Part shown: positions 27,263 through 34,140 of the stretch, piece by piece
How the letters are laid out: the number at the start of each line of letters is the position of its first letter
Numbering within the stretch: the stretch's first letter is position 1
NCBI GenBank assembly: GCA_012959465.1
Contig: DUDC01000010.1
Coordinates: 1-47,883 of the forward strand
DNA: 47,883 nucleotides
Direction of reading: 5' to 3'
From: Planctomycetaceae bacterium
GTDB lineage: Bacteria > Planctomycetota > Planctomycetia > Pirellulales > Pirellulaceae
Position numbers and translations under genes: made by a program
Notes under the pieces: generated by a model
What the model was told of the DNA's origin: nothing
Databases searched by the model: none
Seen by the model: the letters and a program-made list of their open reading frames with translations, nothing else

Positions 27263-28825
27263 ATGATTGACTGCCCAATAACAGCACGCCGCTCGTTCTG
27301 GCCGTGCGTCGTTGTTTTTATCGTGGCCGTTTCGGGCTGTCACGTCGACACCGAAACCAATCGAGTCGACTCGGCCGAGGACGTCGAGGCAGCCGTTAAA
27401 AAAACGCGAATTTCTAAGAATGATGGTGGGCGGGAATCTGGGCAGATTCCCCGTGAAGACTGGTACTCGATACGTATGAGAGGTGCGAAGGTTGGCCACG
27501 CCGTTATTCGGGTTCAACGCGATTCGGCGGACACAAATTTGATCTATTGGCGCAGCGAAGAGGCCTTCACGCTTTTGCGAAATAACGATCGCTTGCAGCA
27601 AAACATGATCCTTGAATCGTGGGAAGACAAATCCGGACGCATCCGTAAATGGCGATGGAGCGAGTCTTCGACCGGCGTCGAACGCACTTGTCAGGGGGAA
27701 GCGACGAACGGTGGCTTCTTGGTAACTCTTGGCGACGGCCCGAAGACGTTGATGCCCTGGAAGACGGACTGGCGTGGATTCTTTGGCGACTATCAACTGC
27801 TATCGGGCATGAGCCTGCAGGCCGGACAAGTCGGAGAGTTTCGTGGCTTGATCCCCCTGCTCAACCAAGTCGGAAAGGTGACAGCGAAGGTAATTGGCCT
27901 TGAATCGATTGATACGATGATGGGGCGACAGGAGCTTACTCGCATCGATTTTTCCATGTTGTTGGCGTCCCAGTCGATGCAAAGTACGTATTGGGTCGAT
28001 ACGCACGGTGACGTTGTGAAGCAATCGATCAGCCAGTTTGAAATTATCAAAGAGCGAACCGCGAAAGAGATTGCCCTGGCCCCCAATGACGACTTCGATC
28101 TGTACGCAGCATTCCATGTCTCGTTAGGACGTGAAATTCCAGATGTGCACGAAAAATCGACGATCCGATACCGAGTGAAGCGGAGATCGGGTGATCCACT
28201 GAAGGGGCTTTTCGTCGATGACCATTCTCAAAGTTTGACGAGAAACAGCGACGGCAGCTTGACGGTTCGAGTCCGTCGCGTGGGTAAGAACTCGAAAATC
28301 GTGACGTCGGCGGTCAACCGTCCGACCGATGGCGACCTCAGTGGAAATTCACTCGTCGAGGTCGATCACCCAATCATTCAGGAGATGGCGGACTCAGTCG
28401 CGAGAAACGGAACCGATCCGATGTCGATTGCAACGGAACTCGAAGCCCTTGTGCACCGACGAATTCGCAACAAGAACTTATCGCAGGGTTTCAATTCTGC
28501 GGCGACAACGGCCAAACTGCTTGAAGGGGATTGCACGGAGCACGCTGTCTTGTTGGCCGCGCTGTGCCGCGCTCGAAAAATCCCGGCTCGGGTCGCCATC
28601 GGCTTGATCTACTTCGACGGACGAATGGCCTACCATATGTGGAATGAGGTGTGGGTATCCGAACGATGGGTGCCCATGGATGCGACGTTGGGACGGGGCT
28701 ACGTTGGACCTGGGCACATCAAGACCAGCGTATCCAATTTGGATGGGATCGCTCCGTTCGCGGCAATGATCCCACTGTTGCAGTTAATTGGGGACCTGCA
28801 AATCCAGATCGAAGACGTTCAATGA
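27263..28825 (+). CDS. Transglutaminase-like lipoprotein
   Basis: The 520-residue protein has a lipoprotein signal (PCVVVFIVAVSGC), so it is likely anchored outside the cytoplasmic membrane. The C-terminal transglutaminase-core domain has the full Cys-His-Asp triad: C424 in EGDCTEHAVLL, H458 in YHMWNEVWV and D473 in VPMDATLG. The N-terminal 380 residues are beta-rich and unrecognised. Such domains usually act as peptidases or cross-linkers. The start is ATG 27263, with GTG 27254 nearly as good. It is the last gene before the ubiquitin-like operon, separated by 277 bases, and its involvement there is unproven. Confidence 0.85.
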   Translation: MIDCPITARRSFWPCVVVFIVAVSGCHVDTETNRVDSAEDVEAAVKKTRISKNDGGRESGQIPREDWYSIRMRGAKVGHAVIRVQRDSADTNLIYWRSEEAFTLLRNNDRLQQNMILESWEDKSGRIRKWRWSESSTGVERTCQGEATNGGFLVTLGDGPKTLMPWKTDWRGFFGDYQLLSGMSLQAGQVGEFRGLIPLLNQVGKVTAKVIGLESIDTMMGRQELTRIDFSMLLASQSMQSTYWVDTHGDVVKQSISQFEIIKERTAKEIALAPNDDFDLYAAFHVSLGREIPDVHEKSTIRYRVKRRSGDPLKGLFVDDHSQSLTRNSDGSLTVRVRRVGKNSKIVTSAVNRPTDGDLSGNSLVEVDHPIIQEMADSVARNGTDPMSIATELEALVHRRIRNKNLSQGFNSAATTAKLLEGDCTEHAVLLAALCRARKIPARVAIGLIYFDGRMAYHMWNEVWVSERWVPMDATLGRGYVGPGHIKTSVSNLDGIAPFAAMIPLLQLIGDLQIQIEDVQ

Positions 28826-29102
28826 CTCGCGACCTGTCGAACGGCCGACCGAAATTGCGCTCGATCGACCGGGGAAAATGTCAAAAATGAGGCGTGAAAA
28901 TGACCCGATCTTGGGGTAAGTGACTGTGTAGAAAAGATTTAGGGTGTCCGCGTGTTGCTGGCGTCCCGATGTCGGATAACCTAATAATGATTCCGATTGA
29001 ACGAATAGCACGAGGTAGAGGTATTGGATCGATTTCTGAGAATCATAACTCTGAGATAATATAGAAAAACTGGCGATAGCACTGGGGAAATGGAGTACAT
29101 CG
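28826..29102. promoter_or_regulatory. Leader region of the ubiquitin-like operon
   Basis: These 277 bases are AT-richer than the flanking genes and hold no gene. A TAATAT hexamer at 29057-29062, with TTCTGA at 29034-29039 (17-base spacing), is a weak promoter candidate. No hairpin or operator stands out. GGAG eight bases before the Ubl ATG is its ribosome binding site. Confidence 0.3.
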
Positions 29103-29390
29103 ATGGATGAAAATCAGGAACGCAAAGGAACAAGGGTTACCTTCTTGGACCAGACGGGAGCCAAGTCGGTGGAAGCGGTGATCGCCGAAACGGTATCCGT
29201 GAAGCGAATCTTGCCCAACATCATCACCAAGATGAATCTTCCAGTCATGGGACCAGACGGACAGCCGATGAGTTACAGTCTGGATCACAAAGAGGGTGGC
29301 AAGAGATTGCGAGAAGACCAAACACTACTCGAGGCTTCGGTATGCGACGGGGACCATTTGATCGTGTATCCTGAGATTGTGGCCGGTTAG
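29103..29390 (+). CDS. Ubiquitin-like beta-grasp modifier
   Basis: A 95-residue protein whose pattern fits the YukD/EsaB-like branch of the ubiquitin fold: strand 1 (RVTFLDQ), strand 2 (VEAVIAE), a helix (VKRILPNIITKMN), then LREDQTLLEASVCDGDHLIVYPE for the last turns. It ends EIVAG, so the C-terminus is a free glycine that an E1 could adenylate without proteolytic trimming. It has no membrane segment. The ATG has GGAG eight bases upstream. It heads an operon with two E2s, an E1, two JAB peptidases and a RING-like protein, which is the strongest evidence that it is a protein modifier. Similarity to eukaryotic ubiquitin is at fold level only. Confidence 0.85.
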   Translation: MDENQERKGTRVTFLDQTGAKSVEAVIAETVSVKRILPNIITKMNLPVMGPDGQPMSYSLDHKEGGKRLREDQTLLEASVCDGDHLIVYPEIVAG

Positions 29391-29442
29391 CGTCGACACG
29401 ATCGCCGAACCAGCCTTGAGTACATGGTCGTTTGCGAATCCG

Positions 29443-30141
29443 ATGGAGCAGAATGTGCCGGAGTCACCACGATTTCGACGTCTTCGATCAGACTTCCGAG
29501 CCATGGAGCAACTCGCCGCTGAGAGTTCAATATTGAGTTTTACCACGGCGGCCACGGTCGGCGACATGCCTCCCGAATCCTATACGGCGAGATTCCTCGG
29601 ACAGGGACTTTGGAAGGACCCGGTGAGCGGACGTGTTTTGATCCGCGAGGATCACGAAGTGTCCATTCAATTACGGTCATCGTATCCTCGGACGATGCCT
29701 GAACTGTCGTGGCGGACACCTTTTTATCATCCCAATGTATCTGGCAGCGGCATCGTTTGCCTGGGTGGATACAGCACACATTGGGTTCCAAGTCTGGGTT
29801 TGGATCACCTCTGCGAAATGCTGTGGGACATGATCCGCTACCACAACCTTGATACCGAGAGTCCATACAATCGCGAAGCAGCCCATTGGGTAAAGACTCA
29901 AGGCGATTACTGCTTCCCTTTAGACAAGCGGCCGATTCGAGATCGATTGGCAAACCTGGCGCCTCACCAAACGCTTCCACCGGTCGTTGCCGCACCGATC
30001 GAATCGTCGTTGCAAGAAGTGGTGTTCATTGAACCGATTGCCAATGCACCGCACAGCGAGGATGATGGAGAGATCGTCGAAGCTGAATTGGTCGAGGACG
30101 GCATGGAAACGGAAGATCCCGACATCTTGTTTATCGATTGA
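29443..30141 (+). CDS. E2 ubiquitin-conjugating enzyme homologue (catalytic)
   Basis: A 232-residue protein with a UBC fold and a tail. Helix 1 is FRRLRSDFRAMEQLA. The signature FYHPNVSGSGIVCLGG has the HPN motif (96-98) and the catalytic Cys106, followed by the W.PS.GL.HL...LW pattern seen in true E2s. It should take the Ubl from the E1 as a thioester. Residues after about 180 form an acidic tail ending EDPDILFID, a SIM-like hydrophobic-acidic motif; EVVFIEP lies earlier in the tail. The start is ATG 29443, without a clear ribosome binding site. A TTG at 29377 would overlap the Ubl gene and add 22 unconserved residues. Confidence 0.9.
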   Translation: MEQNVPESPRFRRLRSDFRAMEQLAAESSILSFTTAATVGDMPPESYTARFLGQGLWKDPVSGRVLIREDHEVSIQLRSSYPRTMPELSWRTPFYHPNVSGSGIVCLGGYSTHWVPSLGLDHLCEMLWDMIRYHNLDTESPYNREAAHWVKTQGDYCFPLDKRPIRDRLANLAPHQTLPPVVAAPIESSLQEVVFIEPIANAPHSEDDGEIVEAELVEDGMETEDPDILFID

Positions 30142-30157
30142 TTATTGAGGTGAGTGG

Positions 30158-30688
30158 ATGGTAACTCCTGTCGCCAAACCGGCTCCTTGCCGTGAGGGCA
30201 ATGTCAATGTGCAGCCGATCGGATCCATTCATGCTGAGGGTTGTCCGATATTCGTTGAAGAGCGAGTCCTTGAACAGATACTGGATTTTTCGGAAACAGA
30301 CACAGAGCGTGAAATTGGTGGCTTCTTGCTCGGCGGACTATACGAGGACGGGCGTCCATTCGTTGAAGTTCGCCGTTTTGTAGCAGCCAAGAGTACTCGC
30401 AGTGACGCCGCGTCATTGGTGTTCACTCACGACACCTGGCGGGATTTACACCACCGGGTTGCCACCGAGTTTCCAGATGACGTGATCCTGGGCTGGCATC
30501 ACACGCACCCAAATTTCGGGATCTTTCTCTCGGGTTATGACTTGTTCATCCACCGCAATTTTTTTTCCTCGCCATGGCAAGTGGCGATGGTCGTCGACCC
30601 AGTTCGCTGTGAGTTTTCATTTTTTCAGTGGCGCGGCGACGAAGTAATGGACTGCGGATTCTATTGCATTCGCGATGAGAATGGCTAA
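30158..30688 (+). CDS. JAB/JAMM metallo-isopeptidase, soluble
   Basis: A 176-residue JAB1/MPN-domain protein with an intact zinc site: E52 in REIGGFLLGG, H115-T-H117-P, S125 and D128 in HTHPNFGIFLSGYD, exactly the HxHx7Sx2D spacing. Such proteins (Rpn11, AMSH) cut isopeptide bonds of ubiquitin-like modifiers, so it is probably the soluble deconjugase of the system; the Ubl needs no trimming. It starts 16 bases after the E2 stop, with GAGGTG six bases before the ATG. It is clearly related to the larger membrane JAB protein encoded 1.3 kb downstream. Confidence 0.92.
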   Translation: MVTPVAKPAPCREGNVNVQPIGSIHAEGCPIFVEERVLEQILDFSETDTEREIGGFLLGGLYEDGRPFVEVRRFVAAKSTRSDAASLVFTHDTWRDLHHRVATEFPDDVILGWHHTHPNFGIFLSGYDLFIHRNFFSSPWQVAMVVDPVRCEFSFFQWRGDEVMDCGFYCIRDENG

Positions 30689-30760
30689 TCATGTGCTGCG
30701 TTTTGGCCGTCCATTGCAATACTGGGCTGTCTGTGTACCATGCGATTTAACGGTTGTAGA

Positions 30761-30784
30761 TATGGTTGGACAGACCAACCCATA
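30761..30784 (+). other. Hairpin in the gap before the E1 gene
   Basis: The 145 bases between the JAB and E1 genes contain an inverted repeat, TATGGTTGG against CCAACCCATA with one bulged G and the short loop ACAGA. No T-run follows, so it is not a standard terminator. It could mark an RNA processing or attenuation point dividing the operon into two halves. Confidence 0.4.
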
Positions 30785-30833
30785 GGCACTTGATTCACTT
30801 ACCTCGAACCGTAACTGAGGAAGGTAGGCAGGC

Positions 30834-31985
30834 ATGGCAGAGCAGCCATTGGTGATCGACGATGACGATCGCTATTCCCGGTTGCGGCTCATTGCCTGGT
30901 GGGATCAGGATAAGCTTGCTCAAGCCCATGTCATGGTGGTCGGGGCCGGGGCGTTGGGTAATGAGGTACTAAAGAACCTCGCGCTCATGGGGATTGGACG
31001 GATCACGGTTGTCGATTTCGACACAATCGAAGATTCCAACCTGTCGCGGTCGGTTTTGTTCCGCCCAAGTGACCGCGGGCGATCCAAAGTGGCTGTGGCC
31101 GCAGAGTTCCTCACTCGGTTGAATCCCGATTGTCAGGTGATTCCCGAGCACGCCAACATCATCACGGAAATTGGACTGGGGCGATTCTCCGATGTTGATT
31201 TGGTCATTGGATGCCTTGACAACCGAGAGGCTCGGCTGTGGGTCAATCGGTGTTGTTGGAAAACGACGACTCCCTGGATCGATGGTGGAATTCAGGAAAT
31301 AAACGGCGTAGTCAAGGTCTTTGTACCTCCGGACAGTGCCTGTTACGAATGCGCCATGACCGAGAATGACTATCGGTTGATCAATCTACGCTACAGTTGT
31401 CCGCTGCTTCGTCAGGAGGACTTGCTCGCCGGAAAAGTGCCTACAGCACCGACGATCTCGTCGATCATCGGCGGCATGCAAGTTCAAGAGGCACTGAAGT
31501 TGCTTCATGGCTTACCTATCAAAAGCGGTGCGGCTTGCGTCTTCAATGGGGTGACAAATCAGTTCTATCAGACCTCGTTCCAACGCTGCGAAGATTGTCT
31601 AAGTCATGAGACTTGGGCGTCGGTCGTTGAATCAGATCTCACCAACCACGACCGGCTTGGTGACTTGCTTAATCTTGGACGCAGCGAACTCAGTGATCCC
31701 GTCCAGCTTCGCTTGGAACGCGATCTTGTGGTGGACGTGCATTGCGAAGCTTGTGACGAGCGACGCCCGGTCATGCGTCCACGATATGTAGTAAGCGTCT
31801 CTGAGGCGGCATGTGCCCGTTGTGGCCAGACGGCAAAGCCAACCATTGTTCACACGCTTGACCAAGCATCGGTGTTCCTTGACGAACAACTAATACGCCT
31901 CGGAATCCCAGACCGCGACATTGTGCAACTGGAGGGGCCTGAAGGGACGGTGTCCGTGCTCTTGCGTGGCTCTAGTGATGGCTAG
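30834..31985 (+). CDS. E1-like Ubl-activating enzyme (ThiF/MoeB/Uba family)
   Basis: A 383-residue protein with the ThiF-type adenylation domain: VVGAGALGNE nucleotide loop, DFDTIEDSNLSR with D61 and D63 near the ATP, R72, K85 and the LDNREAR segment with D129. The structural zinc is held by CYEC (170, 173) and CEDC (252, 255). The crossover loop contains YSCP, making C189 the best candidate for the thioester-forming Cys. Residues 290-383 form an extra module with a second four-cysteine set (C304, C307, C327, C330). It should adenylate the Ubl C-terminal glycine and pass it to the E2. GAGGAAGG precedes the ATG. Confidence 0.92.
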   Translation: MAEQPLVIDDDDRYSRLRLIAWWDQDKLAQAHVMVVGAGALGNEVLKNLALMGIGRITVVDFDTIEDSNLSRSVLFRPSDRGRSKVAVAAEFLTRLNPDCQVIPEHANIITEIGLGRFSDVDLVIGCLDNREARLWVNRCCWKTTTPWIDGGIQEINGVVKVFVPPDSACYECAMTENDYRLINLRYSCPLLRQEDLLAGKVPTAPTISSIIGGMQVQEALKLLHGLPIKSGAACVFNGVTNQFYQTSFQRCEDCLSHETWASVVESDLTNHDRLGDLLNLGRSELSDPVQLRLERDLVVDVHCEACDERRPVMRPRYVVSVSEAACARCGQTAKPTIVHTLDQASVFLDEQLIRLGIPDRDIVQLEGPEGTVSVLLRGSSDG

Positions 31986-32005
31986 TCGACCAATCGGTAC
32001 CTGAT

Positions 32006-33442
32006 ATGAGTGACGAGATTCAATTTGGTGAACTCGAGGAATCGGTTCCGGAACGTCGGCTGCGCCCCAGCGAAAACAAGCAGTTTGCCGTTGTCGCAGT
32101 CGGCGATCTAGCAGATTGTGACCTGCCCATCTTCGTCGACATGGACGTAATGCTTGACATGGAACGACACGCCCTCACGGACACAACCGTTGAATTGGGC
32201 GGTGTGATGTTGGGCGGGCAGTACGAGGACGAAAACGGGCAACCGTTTGTGTTGGTTTCGGTCAATCTTCGCGCCGAACACTACGAGAGTACCAAGGGGA
32301 GTTTTAAGTTCACCCACGAGACCTGGGAGGCGTTCACTCGTCAAAGGGACGAGTTTCCCGATGATTTGGAAATGGTCGGTTGGTATCACACGCACCCCGA
32401 CTGGGGCGTGTTTCTCTCCGGAATGGACATGTTTATCTGCGACAATTTCTTTAATCGACCGCTCGACATTGCTTTGGTGATCGATCCTTGCCGCGACGAC
32501 CGGGGGATGTTTCAGTGGCTGCCGGCAGGAGCCGATCAGCAAATTCACCGGACGGACGGTTTTTACTTGTTTTCTTCACAGCTTCGTCAATCCGAATTGA
32601 TTGAATTCTGTCAACACCTTCAAATGGGTGAGAGCATGAGTCGCGATCCACGCTACGTTCCCAGTGGCACCAGTCCGTCGGCACCAGTGGTTCATATTCA
32701 CGACCAGCGAGGCCAGACGATGGCCGGCGCTATCACGGGAGCAATGATGTTTCAGTTCCTACTGATATTGGTTGTTGCCTGGGGCGTTTTCTCTCCCTTG
32801 GGAGAGGAAGAAGTCGAAGAAGACAACAAGAAATTAGTAGCGATTGTAGAAAAGCTCGATGCGATCGAAGATGCGGTCACTTCCGAACGGCTTGTCAAGT
32901 CGCAACTGTGGGAAGCAGAATTGAAGCTGCAAGCGGTCGAACGAGCGCTAGTCGAAGCCGGTAGATTAGCTCCGGGTGAGTTGAGTCGACTGGCCGAAAA
33001 TGAAGCGCAGATTGCCGCGTTGAATGAACATCTACGTACGAGTGCAGCCCAAACAAGAACTCTCTCGGCGGAGCTTGCCGAAGCCAACGATCGAAAGAAC
33101 AGGGCAATGCGAGCTCTGAATCGGACAGAGGACGACCTGGGGAAGGTGAACGTCAAGGTTTCTAAACTCAGTAAGGCGAATAGGGCTCTCGAAAAAGACG
33201 CCAAGAATGTCAAATCGGAATCAGCCTCCAACGCTATCAAGTTGCTGATGTCCGACTACCGATGGGTCGTCGGACTGATTCTCGCCACGATCACTTTGAT
33301 TGGCGGCACGGCTTATGCCACGTTGTCACTCAGCCGTGTTTCGCAGGCGGCTCTGGCGTCGCCGGGCGGGGGCATTGCCAACGAACCTCCACCAGTTGAA
33401 CCGAATTGGACCGAGTCCGAGGAGGACGAGTATGGCAGCTGA
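32006..33442 (+). CDS. Membrane-anchored JAB/JAMM peptidase with long coiled coil
   Basis: A 478-residue protein in four parts. Residues 40-195 form a JAB domain with an intact JAMM site: E63 (VELGGVMLGG), H128 and H130, S138 and D141 (HTHPDWGVFLSGMD). TM1 is about 239-263. Residues 268-407 are a highly charged heptad-rich coiled coil, and TM2 is about 420-441, followed by a proline-rich, acidic tail. If the JAB domain faces the cytoplasm, the coiled coil lies outside and the tail inside. This gives the operon a second, membrane-bound eraser. It starts 20 bases after the E1 stop. Its last codons overlap the second E2 gene by 11 bases. Confidence 0.9.
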   Translation: MSDEIQFGELEESVPERRLRPSENKQFAVVAVGDLADCDLPIFVDMDVMLDMERHALTDTTVELGGVMLGGQYEDENGQPFVLVSVNLRAEHYESTKGSFKFTHETWEAFTRQRDEFPDDLEMVGWYHTHPDWGVFLSGMDMFICDNFFNRPLDIALVIDPCRDDRGMFQWLPAGADQQIHRTDGFYLFSSQLRQSELIEFCQHLQMGESMSRDPRYVPSGTSPSAPVVHIHDQRGQTMAGAITGAMMFQFLLILVVAWGVFSPLGEEEVEEDNKKLVAIVEKLDAIEDAVTSERLVKSQLWEAELKLQAVERALVEAGRLAPGELSRLAENEAQIAALNEHLRTSAAQTRTLSAELAEANDRKNRAMRALNRTEDDLGKVNVKVSKLSKANRALEKDAKNVKSESASNAIKLLMSDYRWVVGLILATITLIGGTAYATLSLSRVSQAALASPGGGIANEPPPVEPNWTESEEDEYGS

Positions 33443-34127
33443 GGAAAGACGGCAGCGACTAACTGCCGAATTAGCCGCAATGCAGCAGCTCGCGGAAGTC
33501 ACATCGATCATGCGATTTGAGGCCGTTGGGAAATCGCCGGCAGCGTACCAAGTGCACTTTTCCGGCAGTTTAATCTCGAGAACATCCAGCGTGTCTCCGG
33601 TCGTTGACACCAAAGAGCACTCATGCGATATCCGTTTGCCATATCGTTTCCCCAAGGCGCCACCGGATATTCGGTTCACGACGGCCGTTTATCACCCGAA
33701 CATTTCTTCCGGTGGATTCGTTGACCTAAAGAGCCTGGGTCTGGAATGGAATGACGGTTTGAGTTTAACACTTGTTTGCGAACGGCTGTGGGATACCTGT
33801 CGTTTAGCGGTCTACGACCTTGACCGATGTTCCAATGTCACTGCAGGACAGTGGATTCGTAAGGGAGCTGATCGCAGTCTACCTGTCGACACTCGTCCGC
33901 TGCGAGACCTTGCGGACAAATCGTGCAGTAACGTGGTTCGTTACAAACGCCGCCAGGGCCAACCGTCGCAATTGAATACGTCTCAAGCTTCAAGTCCAGA
34001 CATTTTTTATATCGGAGAAGACACGCCTTCAGGTGAAAATGATGGCGAAAGGAGTTCGCAAGTGTCGGGCGAAATCTTCTTCATTGGCGAGGATGGGACG
34101 GAAAGCGCGTCTTCGAATAAACCATGA
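33432..34127 (+). CDS. Catalytically inactive E2 variant (UEV-like)
   Basis: A 231-residue paralogue of the first E2 in the operon. Helix 1 is RRQRLTAELAAMQQLAEV, and the signature reads YHPNISSGGFVDLKS, with HPN at 88-90 intact. The position aligned to the catalytic Cys of the first E2 is Asp98, so no thioester can form there. The following helix matches (LVCERLWD versus HLCEMLWD). The tail carries two SIM-like motifs, PDIFYIGED (189-197) and EIFFIGED (214-221). The ATG has GGAGG just upstream, inside the end of the JAB gene. By analogy with Mms2-Ubc13 it may partner the active E2. Confidence 0.88.
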   Translation: MAAEERRQRLTAELAAMQQLAEVTSIMRFEAVGKSPAAYQVHFSGSLISRTSSVSPVVDTKEHSCDIRLPYRFPKAPPDIRFTTAVYHPNISSGGFVDLKSLGLEWNDGLSLTLVCERLWDTCRLAVYDLDRCSNVTAGQWIRKGADRSLPVDTRPLRDLADKSCSNVVRYKRRQGQPSQLNTSQASSPDIFYIGEDTPSGENDGERSSQVSGEIFFIGEDGTESASSNKP

Positions 34128-34140
34128 GGAGACTCATTCG

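Noticed and set aside
33300-33431. Longer N-terminus for the second E2 from 33300
   Set aside because: The extra 44 residues are an arginine-rich shadow of the JAB transmembrane region. ATG 33432 has GGAGG and starts helix 1 of the UBC fold.
33777-33785. C116 (in LVCERLWD) as an alternative catalytic Cys of the second E2
   Set aside because: The same helix position is Cys in the first E2 (HLCEMLWD), which also has a proper catalytic Cys, so this one is structural or incidental.
34033-34140. Longer N-terminus for the RING-like protein from an ATG at 34033
   Set aside because: It would overlap the E2-variant gene by about 95 bases and place 36 unconserved residues before the membrane helix. 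The GTG at 34141 has a better ribosome binding site.
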